Source: a virus. Taken from it: a stretch of 22,747 nt of DNA. The stretch is from IMG/VR virus record IMGVR_UViG_3300044627_005127, positions 1 through 22,747 of that record; one strand, 5' to 3'. A program made the position numbers and the translations under genes. Shown here one piece after another: positions 14,754 through 22,075 of this stretch. The notes below the pieces were generated by a model. That model saw only the letters and a list, made by a program, of their open reading frames with translations, did not search any database and was not told where the DNA came from. Each line of letters begins with the position of its first letter. The first letter of the stretch is position 1.

Positions 14754-17700
14754 ATGCTTTTTGAATCAGGCATAACAATTTTTAGGGTAAATCAACAGAT
14801 ATTGATAGAAAATACCAGTGACCCCGGATTTGACAAATGTTTATTGTACAGCATTCAGGGAAATTATCAAATTCTTCTATTAGATAGTTTTGTAATAGGA
14901 ACAACATATTCATATGCATATGGATCAGAAGGCCAAAGAGTAATAAAAATAATAGGAGAAAAAGAAAGAGAAGATTCGAAATTTTATTCGGAAAAAGGAA
15001 TCACTGTAAACATTGGATATGCTCCAACTGATGTTCTTTTGTTTAGCAGAAGAGAAGATCAATCTTCTGAATATGATTTTAATTATGTTCAGCAAGGAAT
15101 TTGTTTTGAAATAAACAGATTTCAATCAATAACTGGAACATCTCCATTGACATATTCTTGGAATTATGGTGGAGCTGTAACTTTTTCAAACACTATAAAC
15201 CCAGTTCAAACTCTAAAATTTGATGCTCTTGGTTATAAATTTGTCGGCGTAACAGTAAGTAATTTATTCGGAACAACCTTTTCCAATCTTGAGTTTGTTA
15301 CCATAAATTCACCTATTTTGGGAATAACTTCAACTCCTAGTTTCGGTAATGTTCGCACGGGTGAAACTTTGATTGTGGATACGCAATTTGTTCAACAAAA
15401 CGGTCACACACAAAGAGATATTGCTTATAGATGGAACATCAATGGTGTTACATATTCAACTAGCCGAATAACACTGAATTATGATCTAGGAATAACAGTC
15501 GGGGTTACTCTTTCGTATTTCAGTAGAATTTTTAACGGATTTTCTGGAAGCACATTTGGAACTTATGCAGTGTCTGATGTTCCGGGTATTTACTCAATAC
15601 ATGTTTCAAACTCCTTGGGTAATGATTCTTGGGCAGGAAAAACATCAGGTATTTTTGGAACCGATGGACCAGTAAGAACATTGACCAAAGCAGCGGAATT
15701 GGCTAGGGGGTATAGCGGTCCTCTAGATATTGACATAAAAATTGCCGGTGGAACTTATCAATTTATCGAGCAATCTTTCTATCTAACCGGTCCTGACAGC
15801 GGGGTCAATAGGACAATAACATATAAACCATTAATAAGCGGAGCTAAAGTCATCATAAGTGGTGGATATACTGTATCACCATCACTTTTTACCTTAGTAA
15901 CAGCCGGGAATACGTTAATTTATGATAGACTTAAACCTTCTGCACAAGGAAATGTGTATCAGGCAGATGTTTCGATGATGGGAATTTCCTTCGGAACGAC
16001 TTTACCCAATACTTGGAATGGAAGAGCAGTACAAAATAAATATCTGCCCTCCATACCAGAACTGTTTTTTGACAATGAAAAAATGACTGTTGCCAGATGG
16101 CCCAATAAATCATCGTCATCTTCTGACTCTTCCGATCCATTTGGGTATACATCGATGGCATATATTGAATCTGTTGTGAATTCCGGTTCAAGTTCAACGA
16201 GACCCCCTCTTGGTCTGACAAATGGTGTTTTCAAATACGAATCGAGTGTTTCATCCGTTATAAACAGATGGAATGCTACAGGACCGACAGAATATGATGG
16301 AATATGGTTGTTTGGGTTCTGGCAGTGGGATTGGAGTGATGATGTATATCAAATTAAATCTATAAACAAAATCACCCGAGAAATAGAAGTATACTCATCA
16401 ACATCCTCGTATGGAATATTGAAAAATATTCCCTGTTCAAGTCCGGGAAATCCTTTTGCATATGCAAATCCAACTAATAGAAGATTCTTCGCATTCAATA
16501 TCCTTGAAGAGCTTGACTCTCCGGGTGAATATTTCTTGGACAGAAAGAATAAGAAACTTTATTTCTGGCCCCCATATACAATCGGAGCAACCAGTAATGT
16601 CGTTTTGAGTTCAATACAACTGGCAGGGGATCAATCTTGGATTCCGGGAACTCCAAAATATGCAGACAGTGTATTGCAAATGCAAAGCAATTTGAACACT
16701 TTAGGTGTAAATGCATCAATTTTTAAATTTTATAAACTTAAAAATGTTGTTTTTGATGGTCTTGAATTCTATCATATGTCGGGATCTGCAATCCAGATGG
16801 ATCTTTGTGAAAATGTACAGATAAAGAATTGCAAGATACATTCTCCGAGAAAGAATGGAATAGTCATAGTTGGAGGAAAAAATAACATTATAGATTCATG
16901 TGAAATTTATAATTCTGGTCTCAATGCGGTTATAATAGGTGCTGGTGATAGAAGAAATCTAATCCCTGCAAATAATGTGTTACAAAATTCAAGATTGATT
17001 GGTTCTGGAAAAAACAGTTCGAACTACGGTGGGGGTTTAGCTTTACTCGGAGTTGGAAATATTGTTAGAAAAAATATAATTGCCAATTCTTGCTCAAAGG
17101 CAATTATGTTGCACGGAAACGATCATATAATTGAATATAACAATTTTAGTTATTTGACCAGCGCTCAAGATGATACGGGTGGAATCTATGTTGCAAACAA
17201 CGTTTCTGACAGAAACACAACCATACGATACAATTTGTTTAACAATGTGAAGACAAACCTTCCGGGAGGACCGGCTTATAGTGGAACTCTTCCGGCAGGG
17301 GGGTGTCCAAGTCCTCCAATCAAAACCGCACTTTCTTGTGGTATTTACATAGACGAATTCAATTGTGGAGTTAACATTCTTTCAAATGTTTTTTACAATT
17401 GCGGTGCGACTTCTGGTGATACAGATGGTGCAATTTTTATAACTCATGGTCTGGACCATCTAGTCAAAAACAACATAATAATAGATTCAAATTGTGGTAT
17501 AGGCCATTGGTACTCGAATAGAGAATTATGGAATACCAACGGTAAAGCATTTAAAAGTGGAAATTCAAATATTGGTGTCGGTGCTTTGCAGCAAATAATA
17601 AATGTCGGAGATGAGCCTTGGTATGAAGATGGATCTCCAAGCAGTCTTCCCGGACCTGCTGTTTTATTCGGTGGCAGAAACTATACACCATATTCTTTCT

Positions 17701-18122
17701 TTGCTTCCGGATATGGGAGAGAAGGAACATGGGTTTCCACTAAAGGATTGTTGAACAAAGTCGATGTCACTGGAACAACTTGGACAAACAAATATCCACA
17801 ACTAGCCGGTGAAGATGGCATGATTCGATATGATCCGGAAAATTATCTTGTGACTTTTAATCAAAGGTATCCAATGAAAAATTATCTTATAGATAATGTA
17901 TTTGTTAATGTTGGAGCGAACGCAAGAATAACACAACAACAATCTTCTGGCTTGAGTGGATCCACATTTGAAATTGGAAATTATTTCAATTATAATAATT
18001 ATGACATATTTGTGGATAAAAATTCATTGAATTTTAAATTGACAGAAAGAGGGCTGAATTTAATTCGCGGTGATGTTCCCGACTTCGCAGACATACCATT
18101 TGAAGAAATACCTGTATTATAA
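14754..18122 (+). CDS. Tailspike/adhesin with Ig/PKD-like domains and a GH141-like beta-helix glycoside hydrolase
   Basis: 1122 residues. Residues 1-90 are a small beta-rich region, probably for virion attachment. About 95-190 and 191-275 look like two Ig/PKD-like domains (TGTSPLTYSWNYGG; AYRWNINGVTYSTSR). From about 282 to the end the pattern is that of family GH141, right-handed parallel beta-helix enzymes acting on fucosylated or xylan glycans: IHVSNSLGNDSWAGKTSG, GGTYQF, a segment ending VARWPNKS, and the hallmark NILEELDSPGEYFLDRKNKKL at about 582-602, followed by LYFWPP. Then come helix turns with GNDHIIEYN, DDTGGIY (D806-D807) and GIYIDEF (D867), and the C-terminal IFVDKNSLNFKL. GH141 enzymes are thought to use paired Asp residues, for which D807 and D867 are candidates. 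The gene ends the baseplate operon; a TAAGAGGAAAAA signal precedes it and a terminator follows. Confidence 0.75.
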   Translation: MLFESGITIFRVNQQILIENTSDPGFDKCLLYSIQGNYQILLLDSFVIGTTYSYAYGSEGQRVIKIIGEKEREDSKFYSEKGITVNIGYAPTDVLLFSRREDQSSEYDFNYVQQGICFEINRFQSITGTSPLTYSWNYGGAVTFSNTINPVQTLKFDALGYKFVGVTVSNLFGTTFSNLEFVTINSPILGITSTPSFGNVRTGETLIVDTQFVQQNGHTQRDIAYRWNINGVTYSTSRITLNYDLGITVGVTLSYFSRIFNGFSGSTFGTYAVSDVPGIYSIHVSNSLGNDSWAGKTSGIFGTDGPVRTLTKAAELARGYSGPLDIDIKIAGGTYQFIEQSFYLTGPDSGVNRTITYKPLISGAKVIISGGYTVSPSLFTLVTAGNTLIYDRLKPSAQGNVYQADVSMMGISFGTTLPNTWNGRAVQNKYLPSIPELFFDNEKMTVARWPNKSSSSSDSSDPFGYTSMAYIESVVNSGSSSTRPPLGLTNGVFKYESSVSSVINRWNATGPTEYDGIWLFGFWQWDWSDDVYQIKSINKITREIEVYSSTSSYGILKNIPCSSPGNPFAYANPTNRRFFAFNILEELDSPGEYFLDRKNKKLYFWPPYTIGATSNVVLSSIQLAGDQSWIPGTPKYADSVLQMQSNLNTLGVNASIFKFYKLKNVVFDGLEFYHMSGSAIQMDLCENVQIKNCKIHSPRKNGIVIVGGKNNIIDSCEIYNSGLNAVIIGAGDRRNLIPANNVLQNSRLIGSGKNSSNYGGGLALLGVGNIVRKNIIANSCSKAIMLHGNDHIIEYNNFSYLTSAQDDTGGIYVANNVSDRNTTIRYNLFNNVKTNLPGGPAYSGTLPAGGCPSPPIKTALSCGIYIDEFNCGVNILSNVFYNCGATSGDTDGAIFITHGLDHLVKNNIIIDSNCGIGHWYSNRELWNTNGKAFKSGNSNIGVGALQQIINVGDEPWYEDGSPSSLPGPAVLFGGRNYTPYSFFASGYGREGTWVSTKGLLNKVDVTGTTWTNKYPQLAGEDGMIRYDPENYLVTFNQRYPMKNYLIDNVFVNVGANARITQQQSSGLSGSTFEIGNYFNYNNYDIFVDKNSLNFKLTERGLNLIRGDVPDFADIPFEEIPVL

Positions 18123-18124
18123 AG

Positions 18125-18155
18125 AAAAACCCCGCCTTGCGGCGGGGTTTTTTTT
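18125..18155 (+). terminator. Strong intrinsic terminator, likely bidirectional
   Basis: CCCCGCC (18130-18136) pairs with GGCGGGG (18141-18147) around the loop TTGC, extended by five A-T pairs, and is followed by eight T residues (18148-18155). It begins three bases after the spike stop. The five A residues on the 5' side give a shorter U tract for transcripts coming from the minus strand, so it probably stops both convergent operons. Confidence 0.95.
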
Positions 18156-18175
18156 GTTCTTCCCAAGCTGAATGT

Positions 18176-18301
18176 TTACTTATTCCAAGGAAGCTTAGCG
18201 TTGACCCATTTCCAGAGAGCAGGACCGATTGCGGCACCTGCAGCGAAAACGAGGGCGGTATAGAAAAACTTACCGAGAGTGTCTGCGAAGAAAAAGTCCA
18301 T
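18176..18301 (-). CDS. Small single-span membrane protein, 41 residues
   Basis: The frame runs from ATG 18301-18299 to TAA 18178-18176. The protein starts MDFFFADTLGKFFYTALVF and ends NAKLPWNK. Residues about 11-30 form one hydrophobic, Ala/Gly-rich helix (KFFYTALVFAAGAAIGPALW), with an acidic N-terminus and a basic C-terminus. AAAAGGAGC with five-base spacing is among the best ribosome sites in the window and overlaps the stop of the upstream 276-residue gene. It uses many C-ending codons. Small single-helix proteins in phages include holins, antiholins, lysis regulators and inner-membrane effectors. Which applies is not shown by the sequence; no lysis gene was recognised nearby. It sits between a virion-type gene and the terminator. 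Confidence 0.75.
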   Translation of the reverse strand: MDFFFADTLGKFFYTALVFAAGAAIGPALWKWVNAKLPWNK

Positions 18302-18313
18302 ATCTTGCTCCTT

Positions 18314-19144
18314 TTATGATCTCTTGTATCTAAGAGTTCTGGTTATCTTGTCGTATTCTCTCTCAAGACCGGCTGGGCGGAGATTCTGAATCACGGAAGT
18401 GTAAGTGAAACCATCTGCTGTTTGACCCATTGCATTGGTGATGGGGGATTTGGTTGGAATATTTACAACCGCTTGTTCTTTGGTTGCCTTTGTAGAGAAA
18501 ATGACTGATCCTACGTTCGAGGGACCGTTCATTTCAATTTTTCCGACACCAAACCCAGCAGTGGCTGCAGTGAAGAATGTGACTCCTCGGATGCCTTGGA
18601 ATCCTTCAATCAAAATATTTTCTGCAGTCAAAGATTTAGTCTTCAGAGAACCTCTTTCGACTTCTATTTCTGTCCATTCACCAGATGCAAAGAATGTCGC
18701 GGTTTGACCGTCCATCAATGCAATTGAATATGCACTTGCCGGAATGTTGTTGATTGAAATTTCTGCATTATTCTTGTCTGTTCCGATAAAAAGTTTATTG
18801 ACTTTGAGATTCAATCCGCCGGTGATTGATCCGAAAGAATAACCAAGTTGAGTCAGATCTGTGGTATTGGGTAGAGTAGCTCCGTATCCACGCTCTACAA
18901 AAACAGTCATATCAGTTGCTGCATCGGCATCTCCAGAATTATAACCAATCCAGACACCTCCAGACAAACCCCCAACTAAACAACATGCAATTGCCGTTGC
19001 TCCGAAAATAACGGTGTCTCCTCCTTTAGGGAAAACTGTTGCCGGAACACTGGAAGTCAGTGAAGTACGCCAATTTGCGGTATTTCCCCATTCGTAACCA
19101 GTTGGACCGACTGCAGTAAGACCTCTCCAGAAATAAGTAGCCAT
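18314..19144 (-). CDS. Beta-rich probable virion protein
   Basis: 276 residues, not recognised with certainty. The opening MATYFWRGLTAVGP, then EWGNTANW, resembles the Trp-rich start seen in repetitive beta-solenoid or adhesin-like virion proteins (aromatic-W-R-G, then G-N-x-x-N-W). The rest is Gly, Thr and Ala-rich with short alternating strands and no catalytic motif. Adjacent Cys residues occur in ATAIACCLVGG. There is no signal peptide. A good ribosome site AAGGAG lies eight bases before the ATG, and a CATAAATA element just upstream resembles the T4 late promoter TATAAATA. Together these suggest late, strong expression of a structural or decoration protein. The 41-residue membrane protein gene follows, coupled through its ribosome site. 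Confidence 0.65.
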   Translation of the reverse strand: MATYFWRGLTAVGPTGYEWGNTANWRTSLTSSVPATVFPKGGDTVIFGATAIACCLVGGLSGGVWIGYNSGDADAATDMTVFVERGYGATLPNTTDLTQLGYSFGSITGGLNLKVNKLFIGTDKNNAEISINNIPASAYSIALMDGQTATFFASGEWTEIEVERGSLKTKSLTAENILIEGFQGIRGVTFFTAATAGFGVGKIEMNGPSNVGSVIFSTKATKEQAVVNIPTKSPITNAMGQTADGFTYTSVIQNLRPAGLEREYDKITRTLRYKRS

Positions 19145-19170
19145 TTAAGTATCTCCTTGTTAGATATGAT

Positions 19171-19178
19171 TATTTATG
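19171..19178 (-). promoter_or_regulatory. Candidate T4-type late promoter for the 276-residue protein
   Basis: CATAAATA on the minus strand matches seven of eight bases of the T4 late consensus TATAAATA, which is recognised by the gp55 sigma factor. It overlaps the stop codon of the ribonucleotide reductase gene and would start transcription near 19164, leaving a leader of about 20 bases with AAGGAG. A late promoter here would separate the structural gene from the nucleotide-metabolism genes upstream. A single 8-base near-match in AT-rich DNA is weak evidence on its own. Confidence 0.4.
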
Positions 19179-21096
19179 TATTTGTCAAATCTACAAGTTC
19201 GCATTTGTCGCCACTGCATGCAAAGGTTTGCGTTCCTTTTGTAGAATCCGACTTTTCATAATTAAAAAGCTGCTTCCAATCCACATTTTGAGGCATTTTA
19301 TTCAACAAAGCTTCATATTCTTCCTTTGTACAGTCCTGATATGGGGCTTGACGATAGCTGTGATCAGAATGGGGTAGAAAAGAAATACCACTGATCTCGT
19401 CAAAATGCTCATACACCCAAGCACCCACTTCCATCCATTCATGCTCTCTGACCGTGACAGTAATAGATGGCTTGTGCTCACACCAGTGGCGTTGGTAAGT
19501 CAACCAAAGTTCCAGTTGCTCGATTGCGTCCATGTCATTTCGTGTGACAGAACCCACTGCCTTCATTGGGAATGAGAATACCATGACGCTATCTGGCTTC
19601 ATGACACAGGGCTCATGAGGGAAACCAAGATCAATCATCATCTTGCAGAGAGGATCCTTTTGGTCTGCACGCACGGTACGAATGTAGTATTCGTTGTGAC
19701 GAGCGTGAATACCAGAAGCGGCATCCACAAGTTGTGACACCGTTCCACTGGGTTTGACACATGTTATGGCGGCAGCCTGATTAATCTTGATCTTCTTTGC
19801 CCATTCTTTGTTGGTATCAATAGAAATCTGACGCAAGCCACCAAGCAATTTTTCAAGGTGTTCATTCCCACCATACATCATTGGATTGTCCATGATGCCA
19901 GTCAAGGAAACACCAAGCAGAGCTTCTTCTTCACAGTTCTTCTTCCATTCTGATGAAAGATATGGGAAATGAGTCAATGATGCTTGGAAAGTCCCGAGAA
20001 CGCTGGCAAGTCGAACTTTTCGTTGCAGACTCTCAACGGTATCTTCCGGACGAACCACGACTTCAGTGAGATTGCAGAACTCACGATCTCGCAGGATGAT
20101 CTCTGAGCACGGGTTGGTCCCAAACTCGTATGATGCGTCACGACGCTCACCCAGACGCTCCACTGTCTTACGGGTAGCCTCACGGTTGAAGATACCACGC
20201 TCACCGCTCTTGCTCTTGTAGAGAGACAGCCACTCTTCCATGAATGTTCCAATCTCTGGCTTTTCCTTGTAAGCTACCGAGTTATTTGCAAGGGCGCGTT
20301 GTGGATTCGCTTCCCACCATGCACCACTCTTAGCTTCCCGCATTCTTTCGTCGGTAAGGTTAGATAGAGAAATAAGAGCCGATCTACGCACTCCTCCGAC
20401 CACGACAATCTCTGCAACTTTACAAACGATATCGTGGCACTCGATTGAAGTGAGCTTTCGTCCTGCTGCTCGTTTAAAAGTATCGCAGGTGAATTTGAAA
20501 AGATCCTCAAGAGGTCTTGGCCCTGAAGCCCTACCACCAAAGGTTTTGAGCCTTGCACCAGCAGGGCGTACCTTAGAGATGTCCCATTTAGGAATCTGAC
20601 CTCCAACGAGAAGGGATACAAGTTCCTTGAAAGCCTTAGCCCAGCCAGCCTTAGAGTCATCCACAACGATTGTCGTATCGCTTTGGCTGAAATGTTCAGC
20701 GATTGTAGGAAGCTTCTCGACATATTGGCGTTCCACCGAGAAACCGACCCCGGTTCCACACATGAGGATATATAGAATTTCATCGAAAGCACGCAGACGA
20801 TTTACAGCGACATAAGAACAATTATAACCGGCGGTATTGTCACGACGAAGTGCTTCTCCTGAAGTCATGAGAGCACGCATTGAAGGCATTATCTCAAGGT
20901 TGAGAACAGCATCTTCTAGTTCCTTACGAAGAGCTTTGGTAAGATGATAACCTTGATTCTCTTGAAGGTGATTCTCAAAGAAATCAAAATATCTGCCAAC
21001 CGTCTCCTTCCAAGTTTCGCGTCTGTTTTCCTTTTCAAGCCATCTTGAGTATCTTGAAAGATGGATAAAATCTTGGTACAAAGTTGGTAATGACAT
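19174..21096 (-). CDS. nrdJ: Adenosylcobalamin-dependent (class II) ribonucleoside-triphosphate reductase, monomeric type
   Basis: 640 residues (Lactobacillus leichmannii RTPR has 739). It reduces ribonucleotides to deoxyribonucleotides using a B12-derived radical, with no oxygen requirement and no small subunit. Key residues are present: C93 in NTAGYNCSY (first redox Cys), C330 in NPCSEI (radical-carrying Cys), C341 in EFCNLTEV (second redox Cys, 11 residues later as in RTPR), and the C-terminal shuttle pair C627-x4-C632 in FACSGDKCE. CVKPSGTVSQL is the conserved phosphate-binding loop. The gene looks intact; it is shorter than bacterial RTPR, and the missing part was not mapped. AAGGAG lies before the ATG. 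It follows thyX by 36 bases in the same operon. The host or its environment must supply cobalamin. Confidence 0.92.
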   Translation of the reverse strand: MSLPTLYQDFIHLSRYSRWLEKENRRETWKETVGRYFDFFENHLQENQGYHLTKALRKELEDAVLNLEIMPSMRALMTSGEALRRDNTAGYNCSYVAVNRLRAFDEILYILMCGTGVGFSVERQYVEKLPTIAEHFSQSDTTIVVDDSKAGWAKAFKELVSLLVGGQIPKWDISKVRPAGARLKTFGGRASGPRPLEDLFKFTCDTFKRAAGRKLTSIECHDIVCKVAEIVVVGGVRRSALISLSNLTDERMREAKSGAWWEANPQRALANNSVAYKEKPEIGTFMEEWLSLYKSKSGERGIFNREATRKTVERLGERRDASYEFGTNPCSEIILRDREFCNLTEVVVRPEDTVESLQRKVRLASVLGTFQASLTHFPYLSSEWKKNCEEEALLGVSLTGIMDNPMMYGGNEHLEKLLGGLRQISIDTNKEWAKKIKINQAAAITCVKPSGTVSQLVDAASGIHARHNEYYIRTVRADQKDPLCKMMIDLGFPHEPCVMKPDSVMVFSFPMKAVGSVTRNDMDAIEQLELWLTYQRHWCEHKPSITVTVREHEWMEVGAWVYEHFDEISGISFLPHSDHSYRQAPYQDCTKEEYEALLNKMPQNVDWKQLFNYEKSDSTKGTQTFACSGDKCELVDLTNT

Positions 21097-21132
21097 ATAT
21101 TCAATCTCCTTTATGATTAAGACAAGTTGTAT

Positions 21133-21885
21133 TTATTTTGCTGTTAGAACCTTCCAGGATTCTGGAAACAGTTCTGAAATAATATTGGATATAGCGGTAG
21201 AATATTCACGAACTTCCCATTGTGCATGGGGATCTGAACGGAGTTTACAGACTCTCGCGTAGGCGGCTAGGGAGCCTGTCCAGAACCATTCTGTGTATGT
21301 ACCCTGTGGGAGGACGAACCGAGCCTGCTCAGGTGCCACGCCCTTTGCCAGAAGGCTACGGTAGATCCCAAGAGCATGTTCAGTAGCAGAATCGTAACCC
21401 AAATTACAATAGTTATAGTTGTCATTGTACTCCATAAAATCATCGGAACCCTGCTTGGCTCCGTTAGTGGGCTTGTCTCTCCACCGGGGATTATAGACTT
21501 CCGGTTCTTCGGTCACATAACGACGGGAAATCTCGTTCTCCACAAATCCCACTTTTGATTTAAAGAGCTGGGTTCGAATTGAAATTGGTGCCTTGATGCG
21601 AAGGCAAATCTGGGGATGTGCAAAAGGTGTCCAGTGTTGGTGCTTTGCAAGATAAGAGATGAGTTTCTTATCCTTTTCCTTCAGCCTGAAATTGTATCTG
21701 TGTTCGATTACGGATCGACTATCAACATCAATCTCTTCTTTGATGTCGAAGTCAAATTCTGATTCCTTGGCGAAAGACACGCGAGCGGCATTGACCACCA
21801 AGAGATCCGATCCCATGTGGTCAACATACTCAACATGCCCCTTGTCAAGTACCGGTATCTTCGTTTTTGTCAGATTCGTCGTCAT
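21133..21885 (-). CDS. thyX: Flavin-dependent thymidylate synthase ThyX
   Basis: 250 residues. ThyX makes dTMP from dUMP using FAD, NADPH and methylene-tetrahydrofolate, and works with the downstream RNR. Visible family features are NAARVSFAK (about 32-40), HWTPFAHP (84-91), the signature region IRTQLFKSKVGFVENEISRR (103-122), and the C-terminal RFVLPQGTYTEWFWTGSL then HAQWEVREY. The classical RHRx7S is altered: the RHR place reads KSK or similar, with one extra residue before S120. I recall similar departures in ThyX of marine T4-like phages. The start at 21885 is required to keep the N-terminal strand, so the gene overlaps the preceding small acidic gene by 41 bases. Confidence 0.92.
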   Translation of the reverse strand: MTTNLTKTKIPVLDKGHVEYVDHMGSDLLVVNAARVSFAKESEFDFDIKEEIDVDSRSVIEHRYNFRLKEKDKKLISYLAKHQHWTPFAHPQICLRIKAPISIRTQLFKSKVGFVENEISRRYVTEEPEVYNPRWRDKPTNGAKQGSDDFMEYNDNYNYCNLGYDSATEHALGIYRSLLAKGVAPEQARFVLPQGTYTEWFWTGSLAAYARVCKLRSDPHAQWEVREYSTAISNIISELFPESWKVLTAK

Positions 21886-22075
21886 AATATAAAAACTTCA
21901 CATTCTCTGTTTCTGCAAAAGACTTTGCATAATCAATTGCCATTTTCCATAATTGCGGATCTCGTTCTTTCACATAAGTGGAGAACAATGACATGAAGTC
22001 AAGAAGGGCATCAGCCAGTTCGTCGCCCGTCTCTTCATCTAATGGCTCTTCGTCTGGTCCTTCGTTTTCTTCCAT
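21845..22075 (-). CDS. Small acidic protein of unknown function
   Basis: 76 residues, very acidic at both ends (MEENEGPDEEPLDEETGDE at the start; YYDDESDKNED at the end), with a central amphipathic helix (about 19-57, including LLDFMSLFSTYVKERDPQLW). No family is recognised. It overlaps the primase 3' end by 37 bases and the thyX 5' end by 41 bases in different frames, so three consecutive genes interlock. The helix composition and the tight packing suggest a real gene, perhaps a replisome partner or small regulator. Function is not shown by the sequence. Confidence 0.6.
   Translation of the reverse strand: MEENEGPDEEPLDEETGDELADALLDFMSLFSTYVKERDPQLWKMAIDYAKSFAETENVKFLYYDDESDKNEDTGT

Noticed and set aside
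15931-16234. Two minus-strand frames antisense to the GH141 region
   Set aside because: They are shadows of the spike frame: composition follows the complementary strand and no promoter or ribosome site is present.
14754-18122. Pectate-lyase type tailspike
   Set aside because: The beta-helix is compatible, but EELDSPGEYFLDR with LYFWPP and the C-terminal IFVDKNSLNFKL are GH141 features that pectate lyases lack.
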